From Zingiber officinale (lineage: Eukaryota > Streptophyta > Magnoliopsida > Zingiberales > Zingiberaceae): a DNA stretch of 64,000 nucleotides. Made by a program: the position numbers and the translations under genes. The stretch covers positions 130,165,004-130,229,003 of the forward strand of contig NC_055989.1 of the NCBI RefSeq assembly GCF_018446385.1. Direction: 5' to 3'. How positions within the stretch are numbered: the stretch's first letter is position 1; each line of letters starts with the position of its first letter. Positions 53,382 through 64,000 of the stretch are shown piece after piece. The notes under the pieces are model-generated. The model was not told where the DNA came from, did not search any database, and saw nothing but the letters and a program-made list of their open reading frames with translations.

Positions 53382-54005
53382 TACTCTGAAAAACTCAAGG
53401 ACAACTTCACCGATGCACTTGGCAAGAGAGTTGACACAACTGCAATGATACGTGAAGAAGTAACGATGGAGAGGAAGAAGAAGAAGACACAAGGAGTAGG
53501 CTTAGTATTCTAATTTTTGGATCCCCCTTTTATTTTCTTATTACTATCCTTTTATACATTTTTTTTGGACTTTTCATTTTCCTCCTTATTCAATGAGGCT
53601 ATATTTAATACAATTGAGTTAATGAACTGATGATTGATACATTAATTACAAAGAATCTTCATTTTGTCTTCCTCCAGCTTTGAATGCAGTCTCATTAATG
53701 AGATCATCCTAATTGAAGTAAACTGCTAGTTTACTTCTCTTGACAGTTCCTATTTGCCATGCATTTATATATCTATGATGGGCATTAATAAGGGTGACAT
53801 TAAGTGTTTAATAATACAGGCAGCTGAAATGTCTGTTGAAGTGTTCCTCCCGAGCGGTAACTCGGTAGTTCATACACTTGAGTGGTTATGTACTTAAATG
53901 GGAATACTATTTGCTATAACCTATAAAGGATAACCAAGTGGTAGCTCGAAGAGTTGCTTGAGCAGTGACTATACCTAATCGGGAAGGTTCAGGAACCCTA
54001 AGGGT
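53382..54005 (-). repeat. 5' LTR of the Tat-like element (partial)
   Basis: Matches 31,710-32,330 over its length with scattered differences. It meets a Copia LTR fragment at 54,006. The internal side has GGTCAAATTGGCATCATC, the primer-site-like sequence. Confidence 0.75.
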
Positions 54006-54662
54006 GGGATGTCGAGAGTTAAACGTGGATGCTAGTTATGGTAACTGTTCATTAGAGTAAATTTCTATAAGACTTCATATGGTTCTCTACATATATAGAT
54101 ATGTCTATGAAGTTCTTACTACAGTTGAAGTGAAAATTTCCTTTGACTTGAGATATTCATGTCATCTTGATTAGGGAGACTTATACTTTGACATCTTAAG
54201 CAAACATCTCTTGGAAGTGTAGACTGAGATTATTGGGTATAAGTCAAAGTGCCCAAAGGTGTTTGGATATCCCACAGAGGATTCACCGCTCCTTGCGAAG
54301 AGACATATAACCTATGGCCACTCGTTAGGATTATTACTCAAAGTCTTTGGCCAAAACATCACATGTTAAGAGTGCAAGACTCTTGTACACATGTACGAGT
54401 AATTTGAATCCACAGAACGAGGAAGTTTACTTGGGCTAGGTGTGACGTAGTCAACCTAGTGGGGACAAGACACATAGACCATGTCCTAAACCAAGTGGGT
54501 ATAAAACGAGTAAAAGGAACGATGCATGACTCACTGTAGCTGCTGAAGGATTTAGAATTAATTCTAAGATCAACTATGATTTTTCGACTGATTGGGGATC
54601 ATGAAGTACTACTAGGTGTCACTCATGATCGTTCTATAATTAAGTAGTTAATTATGGACGGC
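54006..54662 (+). mobile_element. Fragment of the Copia LTR family of 50,265-52,125
   Basis: Follows 50,590-51,260 closely (GAGAGTTAAACGTGGATGCT, CCACAGAGGATTCACCGCTC) but covers only about a third of the LTR. It lies between the Tat LTR and the Athila-like LTR. A broken fossil. Confidence 0.8.
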
Positions 54663-54881
54663 TGATAACTATGATTTTACTACATTATTTTGATTCATAA
54701 TGCATATTTTTTATGGTCTATTCATAGCTTAATTTCACATTTACATCATATTTCATAATTGCATGTGATATTGGACTTAATTACAAATTAGCATATTATC
54801 ATGGTATTTGATGCTAATATTTTATTATTATTTTATAGGCATCAAAAGGATCATGGACCCGATCAGATCAGACCATATTTG

Positions 54882-55561
54882 TGATGGATCGAAAGCGCTA
54901 GAGGGGGGGGTGAATAGCGCTCGTGGCTATTTCGTTTTACGATTTAAAATACAGAATAAAAATGCAGCGGAAAGTAAAATCAACTCCTACTCGAAGGCCC
55001 GCGATCCTTGATCGCTTCTGATGGGCAACAACTATAATTCGTAAAAGCTATTACAAGCTACGTACAAGTTAAGCAATAAAGAATATTGTACCGACAATAA
55101 AAAGATTAAAACTGAAGCTCCGGGTTGTCGTTGCAGCACTTCTGAGTTGAAACGTTAGCAGCTTGTCGCAAGGAGATTGCTTAGAAGATTGTTATTTTGA
55201 AAGCTGCACCTCATAGGGTTACCACCCCCTAGGACCTAAGGTTACCGCCCCTTAGGGTTTTCCCTCACCTAGGGTTACCGCCCCCTAGGACCTAAGGTTA
55301 CCACCCCTTAGGGTTTTCCTCCACCTAGGGTTACCACCCCCTAGGACCTAAGGTTACCACCCCTTAGGGTTTTCCCTCACCTAGGGTTACCGCCCCCTAG
55401 GACCTAAGGTTACCACCCCTTAGGATTTTCCCTTTGCCTAACCACAGCTAGGACTTTCCTGAAACACTTATTCAACACGTTAGATCACCACAAACTTAAC
55501 TTTGAATCCTTTGTCATTATCAAAACTAAGGTTCGATCGTCGGATGCTTCCCGCACCAACA
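54882..55561 (-). mobile_element. Copia-type solo LTR in the Athila-like 5' LTR
   Basis: 680 bp flanked by a perfect 5-bp duplication ATTTG (54,877-54,881 and 55,562-55,566). On the minus strand it starts TGTTGGTGCGGGAAGC and ends TTTCGATCCATCA. It contains four tandem units of about 58 bp at 55,212-55,432 (CCCTAGGACCTAAGGTTACC motif). No internal region. Confidence 0.88.
55212..55432. repeat. ~58-bp tandem array in solo LTR
   Basis: Four near-identical units containing AGGGTTACCGCCCCCTAGGA and CCTAAGGTTACC. CCCTAGG is a 6-bp-core palindrome. AGGGTT occurs once or twice per unit but is not tandem, so this is not telomeric. Confidence 0.9.
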
Positions 55562-57200
55562 ATTTGGGCTTAAATCAAGGGCTAAACAAGCTGATCAAGC
55601 CTTCGAGCGATTTGGACCGTCCATAGAAGATCAGAGAGATCTGAGCCATCCGTCGAAGATTTGGTCCATCCAAGCTACGAGGAAGCACATCACAGCCGTA
55701 GATGAAGATCCAAGGGTTTTGATCCAGATCTGAGTTCATCCAGCCGTTGATTAAGCCCGAAACAATCTGGACCGTCCGATCAGATTTGGGAGAGTTTAAA
55801 AGCTTTGAGAAGCTACAGTGTACTGGGGCTCGGCGTTTTCGTGACATTGTTTCTTCTTCGACGCGACGCCGAAGCTCCCATTCCCAACTTCCAGATCCAT
55901 GAGCAATCCTTCTTCATCGCCGGCGATCTCCTAGCTTCCGGCGTCATCGTCCGAGTCCAGAGAGTGGCGAGAGGCATTCCCAGTCCGCGAGTTGAAATTC
56001 TGATCCACACTCACAGAATCGAGAGGTGCTCCTCAATCTGTGATTTCCATTAACCAATGAAGCTCAAGAGGTGTTCCCAGTAGCTTTAGAATCCATTCTG
56101 ACTTCCTCTTCATTTGCTGCACTTAAGTTGATATGATCAATCGGTCGAGTAACGCAATCTTCAGAATTTAGCATCTGTCTTCGTGCGATGAGAGTGCTAG
56201 CTGATCGGAGCTCAAAAGGCATTCCCAGTAGCTGTGGTTGTAAGCTAGCACTAGCCGAGAATTTGGATCTTCACCAGTGATTGCCCAAGAGGCGTTCCCA
56301 GTGGCATCTCTGTTTTTACAGCAGAGTGGAGAGTTTTGATCCAGATTTGGGTTGTGGAATGCTTAGGGTTTAGTTTTCTTGATCTTGTCTTTGAATTGTT
56401 CTTAAATTTGCTTAGATATGATAATCTGATTTCTTTCTTTATCAATTCATTTTGTTTGAATTTACTTTTTGGCAATTCTAGACTTGATTTCTTTCTTGCA
56501 ATTTTGATCTATTTGAGCTTTTGCAATTTAAATTTCATTTAAGCTACATACTGAATTTGCATTCCATGTTCTATTGTGAATTTGTAGTTTAGGTTACTTC
56601 TAGCTTGTTAATTTCGGTTCATTAGTTAGGAAGTATAAATCTATTCACTGAATCCATTATTGCGGTGATTGAGCTTAATTGTTGAATGCTCAACATGAGG
56701 TTTTGATTGTTTATCTCTGTTCATTGTTATTGTGAATGAGCTCTTGAGTTTAATTGTTAATTGTGATTGAGTATAGAAGACTTGGTGATTGAGTTAAGTT
56801 TTAAACTTGATTGTGATGGTGATAAATGTTAGGCTCGGTTCTTAAAATTGGGATGAGATTTTGAATGTAATTGTTACCGTGGTTGCGAATTGTGGAGATA
56901 GAAATTGATTCATGTAATTAAATGATGCATTAGATCTTGAATTTAATTGAGGCTAATTTGGTTAGAAGGAAGTGGATCATGTTTAGATGAGAGTTATCTT
57001 TCTTTGATGCTATTCTTGACCTAGTTGAAATTAAATTTTGATTGGAATCAATTCTAGAATTCACACACATTTACTAGCTATCATTGGAAAAATACGACTT
57101 GGGATTCCTTACTACACGTGTTATCTTTAGTTTAAGTGAGTTTCCAATTTTAATTAATTTGATGTGCCACGTGACATGCAAAAAGGTCGACACCAAATTT

Positions 57201-57218
57201 TGGCGTCATTGCCGGGGA
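57201..57218 (+). other. tRNA-Asp-type primer-binding site
   Basis: TGGCGTCATTGCCGGGGA lies nine bases inside the LTR end and resembles the TGGCGCCGTTGCCGGGGA site used by Athila-like elements. Confidence 0.75.
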
Positions 57219-57441
57219 TATAACTAGTAGTGTGTGTTTATTTCAGATTTGATTTGATTGATTTTATTATTAGCATCTTGATTGATTTGATTGCTATTCT
57301 TTTTATATTTTCATGTTGGTTTATTTTTGAATTGTTAAGTGCTTTAAATGTTCATATTTTCATGTGTTTGAAATTTTATGCTCTTGAATCTTCTAACATT
57401 GATTGTTAGTGTGTAGTGTAAGAATAGGAGATTTTAGAAGC

Positions 57442-58464
57442 ATGGATCCATATTTTCAGAATTTTGGAGGTGGAATGGAGAATCAGTATTTTCAGCCTGA
57501 GTATCAAATTTACCCAAACATGGATCAACAAAATAGGTATGAGTCATTTTCTAATGGTTTTAATGCTAATTGGGTGGATAATTCATGTTTCAGGTGTGAA
57601 AATGAACAAGGACAATTTATTGAACCATATCTAACCTACCAGAATTCATATGGGTTTCAAGAGGTTTCAACATCTTTTTCGTCATATCTTTTTCAACAAA
57701 ATGATCCTCAGATGGATAAGTCAACATGAAAACTCAGGGAGATTATGCAACAAATGAGCGAGCATCAAGAGCAACAATTCTCAAGGATACAGAACATACA
57801 GTTACAATTGGATCAAATTGCATCATCCATCAGTCAGTTACAAACACAAAACGCCAGTGAGGAGTTGGATTGTGGAGCTCTTGTCAGGCCTGACACTATA
57901 TCTACTGTTTCACTAGATTCTTTAAGTACTTTTTATTATTGTGATGATGTAGTTGATCATACTTTTGATTCTACTAATATGGTTGCTTTAGATGGTGGAA
58001 ATGATGCATGTATTGATGCAGAAGATGATTTAAGTGTAGGGGAATGCTTACTGGAAGCATTACCTCAAGAATCACCAAGAATTGAGGATGTGAGTGTAGG
58101 GACTTGTGCTATGGAGTCAAGTACCCTAGAATCACTACATGAAGTTGAGCATTCACCAGAACCAGAGCGTGAGCATTTACTTGATGAAGAGGAGGTAACA
58201 ATCACCACTCTAGGTACCTTTCAACATGACAAGGTGAGTATTTCTTGTGATTCATCAGAAAATTTCATAGAGGTACCAATTGTTGATTTTATTAGATGTG
58301 ATTCATTTCTTGATATATTTTCGACCCATACTAATATTCTCCTATTTTCTTTTCATCTCATATGTGTGTGGGAGGTGTTTTCCTTTATTGATTATGTAGG
58401 AGAATTTAAGCTTTTGGAGTGGATGCTTACACTGAACCGTCTCCGTCCTCCTAAAAGAATTTGA
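57442..58464 (+). pseudogene. Gag-like reading frame of the Athila-like element
   Basis: Starts MDPYFQNFGGGMENQYFQPE, rich in Asn, Gln, Tyr and Phe, continues with a Gln-rich coiled-coil-like block (MSEHQEQQFSRIQNIQLQLD) and a long acidic region. I do not recognise a retrotrans_gag core or zinc knuckle. The N/Q/Y-rich start and position right after the primer site suggest the gag slot. A fossil. Confidence 0.5.
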
Positions 58465-61400
58465 ATGGAATTACAATTACTCCACTACCGGCATGGATAC
58501 TTCTTTTAAATCTTCTTCAACCACCGGGGAATTAAAGGGGAGTTGGTTTCAATTTCGCTTCCTTTTGCATTTTAATTCATGCTTTATGTCTAATAAATTT
58601 TTTATACGTTTCTTTAGTTTCATACTTTACAATTGCATTTTGTTTCCACATTTACTTTCATAGTTTGCATTTTGTTTAGTATACATAGCATGTCATTTGA
58701 ATAAAATTCTCCATGAATTGTTTAGTAATATTTTTAAGATGGTAAAAGTTTCTTAAATTTGATCATCAATTTTAGGTCATGTGCCATGATTGGATGCTCT
58801 ACTTACATGATGTTAGTTAGTATGGTGGTAGATTCCAATTTCGATTAATTGAGCATGATAGCATGAAAATTACCTAGAGAGGACCACTTTAAACCTATCT
58901 TCTATTATATTTTTGTGTGGCATGTACTCATAACAATTGAACTCTAGAACTTGCTTAATTTCTTTTCAAGGTCACAATATCATTTGTGTGCATGGAGATA
59001 AAGGATATTTCTTATTCTTGTTCCATCATAAATTCAATTTCTTTCCCCACAATTTTCTTTAAGCATTCTCATCTAGTATTCTAACTCTTGATCTCTTTGC
59101 TTGTTATTCTTTCATTGAGAGTGTGGATAATATCCTTGATGAGTTAGCTTTACCAAGATGTGGACAAAGAATTAAGTGTGGGGGAGGTGAGTAGTATTTT
59201 TGAAGGTCTTGATACACTTGTTAATGGTCGGGATTTAAAGTCAAGCCAATGATGGAGTTTCTACTATTCAAAATAAAAAAAATACTGAAAATGTTGTTAA
59301 GAATGAAGTGCTTTTAAGATTGTGTGCTAAATGTATCCATTTCTTGAGTTTTATCATGTCAAGAGCAAGCCACAATTGCTTTGGATTTAGAGACTTGATA
59401 CTATGTTGATACATTTAAAGCTCACATGTTGAGTTTATGGAGGTTCTCTATTTCAATTGATTGGAAATTCTAAAATGGTGGAATAAATTCAAGGGATGTA
59501 TTGATGGAGATTAATGATGTTGAGCATTGGTTGTGGAAGAATTTCATGGAGCTATTTCATTTCAGTTTGGTTTGAATTACGAATCCAGAATTTAAATGCA
59601 GAAGTTGTTGATTTTTGGAATTTGGAAGATGCAATTTGATTATACTTGCTCTTGTTGAAGTAAAGAAATGATTAGAAATACTTTTTGATGAATGGACAGT
59701 AGAGGAAGTTAAGAAAATGGAATGAAAAAAATTTGATAATTGAGTGTGTCATTTGGGAATTGATTGTGCCAAGATATTGATTGAAGTTTTGGGATGGTGA
59801 TTGAATTAATTCGGAGTGCCCATCTTGGAGTGTCATTTGATGTTACAATCTTCTTTGAAGACTACATTTGGATTACAATAAGAAAAAGTGAATGATGAAC
59901 TTGTTGAGGGTTGTAAATTTTTGTATTGCTGTATTTTCAGATTCAGAAACAATTGTCTAAGTTTATGTATCAATTCTTATTAAAGCTGTTTGCCAAAAGC
60001 AACCTTGATTGTTCAGAAATTAGTGTTATTTTCGAATTCTGAATTTGATTTCTTGGTGCTAGAAGGAGGGTTTTTGAAATTCAAAACTTGGAGAAGCTAA
60101 CATATCATGTATGTACAACAACAGCAATAAATCCAGCAACTTAAATTCTGCATTAATTTCAGAAAGCTGCATAAAGAAGTAAGCATTCTATAAATTGAAA
60201 TTGGCACAAGCAGTGTCTAAATCCAATTCACAGAATCTGCAATAGTTGTGGCCTTCAAATCAGTTATGAATTCAAGTGAAACATTGTTAATTTCAGTAAC
60301 AGATTGTGTTTATTTTATTTCTATGTCTTCTACAAACTGCATGGATAGATTTATAAAATCTGTTGCTGGAAATAGGAATAGGAAGCTGATTTCTATAATT
60401 TGTTGATGGAATTCTGGAGCAAGAGCAACAGAACAGTGATACAAAGAATATGTATCAAGACAAATCTAAGTCAGTTCATTGGGAATTTCAAGCTGAAATC
60501 TATATTCCTTATCTGAAACAACCATGAATTCCAATTACTGAAACTTAAATCTGCAAAGTAGTATTCCGGAATAAACTATGTTTCTGAATTTTTCAGTGGA
60601 TAAGTTCTTGGAACTGGTTAAGAGTTGAATGTTGTTTATAACTGAAGAAACAAAGCTTAATTTTAATGGCTTAAGTACAAATTATGTGCAGATGAATTGC
60701 TTTTATGGTGTTTTTCATTCTCTAGTTACTTGGCTGGAATTAGAAGTGTGCAGTAGTGGAACTCTACAGTAGTAAGGAGTTTGAAATTATGTATCACTGC
60801 CAGGTTGGCCGAGCTTCCTGTGAAATTTTCTAACTAGTGAAAAGTTCAAGTTAATTCTTGTTTATTCATAGATAAATGGTGTTCTATTGGCTAAAATGTT
60901 CCACAGATCAAAATTAGAATTAATCAAAATCTTGAAATCTGGAAACTACAACTGAATCAGAGTGCTAGAGTTGGATTTCAGAAGGCAACTAAATATCATT
61001 GCAATCTCTGATATCAAAAATTACAATCAGATTGTTGAGTTAGAGAGGAATTGAAGAAATGCAGAAAAGAAAAGCAAGGAATGGTAAACAACTAGTTACA
61101 AGTGTATGAAGTTTGATTTGAAGTTGAGGAACTTGACTTCAGAGTTATTTGGAGCTGATGATGTTGAGTACGAGAGCTGTGTGAACAGATTAACCAAGTT
61201 GTTATTCTTCCTTATTATGCAAGAGAGCAGTTATCAGAAAGAAATTTATTTCTACAGTAATTAAATTTTTAAGGAATTTCAAGTTGTTTCAATTCATGAA
61301 TGGATTTTGAGCTCAACCAATTAGTGGAGGATCTGGAGCAGAAATAATTTGAATTCCAATTCATAACTCTCTATTACCCAAACTAAGATTACCTTGAATT

Positions 61401-63885
61401 CCAAAAACAAAAAAAATGTTAAAATGGAAATCTCGAAAACTGAATTGTTTAAGGCTGCTATTGGAGTTTATTAGTGTGCCAATTCTCTTGGATCAGAGTC
61501 CTATTGTAAACTTAGTTTCTGATTTAAAAGAATGAAAAGAATAGAAATGAAATCCAGGTCATGTTTTGCTGGAAATGAAGTTGTAAATGCTGAACAGAAC
61601 TACTGGATTTGGAATGCTAGGAATGGAATCAGAGCCTAGTAGTGTGCCAACTCTAAATGCTGATTATGAAAAAAAAAATTCAAATTCAAACTTCAACCAT
61701 TGCAGTGCTAAATTAATTCTTTGTCTGAGCTGAATTCTTCATTGTTTTAAGTTGGAAGTGTTTTGAATTCCAATTCTGAAACTTTATGCGAAATTTTGAT
61801 TTCTGGTTTTATAAGCTGAAATTCTGCAATCTCATATTATGGAGGCAAGGAAGACATATGGAATACAAATAGGAAACATAAATTGGCAGGAATTCCGAAT
61901 AACTTCATGTGATTTCTGATCATTTGCTGGAATTGGAATTTGAATCAAAAATTCTGAAATTCAGAGTGTTAATGACATATTTAACACCTTGTCTTTGAAT
62001 TTTGAATGTTTAACCAAGATCTGACAATTTCTGAAATTGATTTGCTGAGGTACATTGCTGTGGACCAGGGAATGCTTCAAATTTTTGAAATCTTTGAATT
62101 TCAAGAAAAAAATAGAATAGAAATAATAGAGTGCTGAAATGGTTGCAGCTTTGTGAAATATGCAGTAGTGATGTATCAGTTGTTATAAGCTATGTACCAA
62201 ACTCTTTATGCAGATTCGTGGTCAATGAAATATGCAGTCTCATTGCTAATTTTAAATGTGCATAGAAACAAAAGAAAAAAATCTGGAAGAAGGAGAAATA
62301 CGTCTCTGTTAGTTGAGTGCAGAGTTTGAGATGCTGAATTATGGATGTTGCTGCTGCTGGGTGTATATGTTGTTTGGGATTTAAATCACACGAAGTGAGT
62401 GTGCTATACCAGCTAAGAAAGGGCTAGGAACCATTTACAATTGAGGAGATGCAGCTGAATAACAACTAATCGGAAAAAAAAAACTGTGCTTATAAATTGC
62501 AGTTACAGATTTTGTGCCACTTGTGACAGTGCTAATTGATGTTTGTTTCCAAGCTTAATTCTTCATGAATATTAGGCTAATTGAATCAATACGGAAACTG
62601 GGCCAGCAAAACTTGTCAAGTAGAATTTGTTGGTGAATTTGAATCCTTAAATTTGTGAATTTATGTGCTACAATTTTAGAACTAGTCCTGAAATTCAATC
62701 TGAGGAATTGAAATATGTAGCTACTGAAGACTAGAATTACTGATTTATGAAGTTTATGAATGCTAAAATGCTTGAGCAGTGGAGATTTATATCAAGTTAA
62801 TAAGGTTTTGGAAAAAAAAATATGTGATTGAAACCTGAAGTAACTCAATTCAGTGAGTTCTCTGTTATTCTTATTTCTATACACAGGAATTCTGCAGCAA
62901 GTTGGAAAAGTGGAATTGTGAATTGGAATTTAAATGTTGTTTGCCATTATTTCTCTTGGCAAACATCAGGACAGTATTTTGAAGAAGTAATATTGTGAAA
63001 TATAATTGAGAAGTTTAACTTTAAATGGGTGCTACTAGTCTGCATGAATTTGATTTGGATCTTCACCAATACAGATCTGGAAATTGCAGTATTAAAGCTG
63101 TGTGTTGGCTCACAATTTCTGTGATTAGAATCTGTGGCTGCAGATGTTAGAAACCAGATTCCATTTACTGAATACAATAACACCTTACAACTTTGATTAT
63201 TTTGTTGGATTGCATGATTTGTTGCATTGTCCGAGACGACCAAGGTTTTAAGTGTGGGGGAGGGAATTATTCTTCTTAAAGTCGATTGAGATTATTTGAG
63301 TTTTGTGCTGGAATTTAAGTGAAAAAAATAGTAACAATGAAGAGTATCAAGTGTGGAGGAAATGTATCAAGGTTTTTGGATAGCTCTCCAATTGAAGAAG
63401 AGTTTGGCTTAATTTCTTGCTTATTCATCGACAAATGGTGTGCTTTATTCCCCATGATAAATTCTTTGATACATTTTAAATTGGTCAAGTCATCAAGTGT
63501 ATTCCTCCAATACTCTCATCTTCTCACTTTCTTCATTAAATACTTTTCTTTTGCCTATTTCATCCACTTAAATTGTTCTTCTTGCTTTCATTTCAATTCT
63601 TGATGATAAATCCTTTTGATTCATGTATGCTATGTTTATAGTGGTGGAGAATTAGAAAATAAGCAAGCTTATGGTAGTGAAATGTTGTGAGTTACATTGA
63701 GTGAGCTTTACTTTTACACATGTTTGAGTGTGAGAGCTAGAATAGGTAAATACCTTGTGAGATTGCAACTTGCTTAATTTTTCAATTGGATTGAAACCAT
63801 TATACCTACTGATTATTGTTTGGATTGTATTCATGAATGTTTGTGATTTTTCTAGATGACCTTAGTTAATTACTTATTACCATCT
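58465..63885. other. Long non-coding AT-rich interior
   Basis: 5.4 kb without a domain-bearing frame. GAATTC/GGAATT-type words and CTGAAATT/TTGAATTCCAA phrases recur irregularly throughout, especially 59.4-62.9 kb, as if derived from an old degenerate short repeat. AAGTGTGGGGGAG is at 59,178 and 63,250, and the related AAGTGTGGAGGAA at 63,347. No RNA gene seen. Confidence 0.5.
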
Positions 63886-64000
63886 TGTAAAATACCGGAA
63901 ATAGGCGAATATGAATAAGGAAATTTTCCAGAATTTTTGGACGTTTTTCGGGAATTTTTCGGAGCTCGTATGGACGAGTTAACGGGGATAAAAACGGGGC
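63886..64000 (+). mobile_element. Start of a further LTR (Gypsy, Tekay/Del-like), partial
   Basis: Begins TGTAAAATACCGGAAATAGG and continues with TTTTTCGGAGCTCGTATGGA and AACGGGGATAAAAACGGGG, a start pattern I associate with chromoviral (Tekay/Del) LTRs in monocots. It runs off the window, so the family is tentative. Confidence 0.55.

Larger units (their letters stand above)
31710..54005 (-). mobile_element. Tat-lineage Ty3/Gypsy retrotransposon, broken and nested
   Basis: The coding strand is minus. Parts in order are the 5' LTR (53,382-54,005, incomplete), a primer-site-like TTGGCATCATCTATGGGAA (about 53,355-53,375), gag (52,969-52,391), an RNase H-like region (50,259-49,400), an integrase-like region (about 42,158-41,040), a 51-bp array (41,003-40,557), an antisense additional ORF (plus strand, 32,880-40,320) and the 3' LTR (from 31,710). 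Antisense ORFs near the 3' end are a known trait of Tat elements. Three later insertions split it: 33,358-38,476, 42,164-49,394 and 50,265-52,125. The two LTRs share CAATGAGGCTA and GAATGCAGCCTCATTAATGA but differ at many sites, so the element is old. It is clearly broken, with many breaks. Confidence 0.78.
54663..63885 (+). mobile_element. Athila-like Gypsy element (right end not resolved)
   Basis: The 5' LTR at 54,663-57,192 (TGATAACTATGATTTT...GGTCGACA) holds a nested solo LTR. The primer site TGGCGTCATTGCCGGGGA (57,201-57,218) is close to the tRNA-Asp-type site of Athila elements. A gag-like frame lies at 57,442-58,464, followed by about 5.4 kb of AT-rich sequence with AAGTGTGGGGGAG words (59,178 and 63,250), typical of Athila-like interiors. 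No pol domain is recognised, and no 3' LTR lies before another LTR starts at 63,886, so the right end is unresolved. Broken, age uncertain. Confidence 0.68.

Noticed and set aside
55212-55432. Interstitial telomere repeat (AGGGTTA-like words)
   Set aside because: The unit is about 58 bp with one or two TTAGGG-like hits, not tandem heptamers.
63319-63603. 94-residue plus-strand frame near the window end
   Set aside because: AT-rich, no domain, within the non-coding interior of the Athila-like element.

Overview
This is a plant nuclear window, most likely from a monocot. The evidence is intron-bearing genes, very GC-rich third codon positions in several coding exons, an exceptionally repeat-rich background and plant-specific families (PLS-class PPR, DIVARICATA-type MYB, ASPG-type aspartic protease). 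LTR sequences full of CGATCGAT words and the overall retrotransposon mix make me think of Zingiberales (ginger relatives), but that is an impression, not a proof.

Only five host genes are supported. A compact island at 5.0-10.8 kb holds a two-exon peroxisomal acyl-activating enzyme (+), an intronless E-class PPR protein (-), and a four-exon chloroplast J-domain/ferredoxin protein of the DJC76 type (+). The PPR and J-protein genes diverge from a 242-bp shared promoter. A second island at 23.1-25.9 kb holds a two-exon DIVARICATA-like MYB (-) and a single-exon secreted aspartic protease (-).

Everything else is mobile DNA, much of it nested. From 0.1 to 4.4 kb (-) and 11.5 to 18.6 kb (+) lie two opposite-facing copies of one large non-autonomous LTR element whose interior is mostly tandem arrays. 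The second copy, a SINE, a Copia solo LTR and a hAT-like element all sit inside one PIF/Harbinger transposon (10,892-22,277, TTA target duplication) that carries only the Myb-like ORF1. A second Harbinger at 27.0-28.9 kb shares its 5' leader but carries only the decayed transposase.

From 31.7 to 54.0 kb lies an old Tat-lineage Gypsy element (-) with an antisense additional ORF. It is invaded by a block with opposite-facing LTRs (33.4-38.5 kb), a gag-bearing SIRE-like Copia element (42.2-49.4 kb, AATTT duplication, itself carrying a SINE fragment) and a Copia solo LTR (50.3-52.1 kb, GAGTA duplication). From 54.7 kb to near the end is an Athila-like element (+) with a tRNA-Asp-type primer site and another solo LTR in its own 5' LTR. 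At 63,886 a further LTR begins.

I found no convincing new cellular system. The most interesting material is the split Harbinger pair, the array-filled LTR family with its repeated palindrome, and the datable insertion stack. I saw no rRNA, tRNA, CRISPR or organellar sequence.
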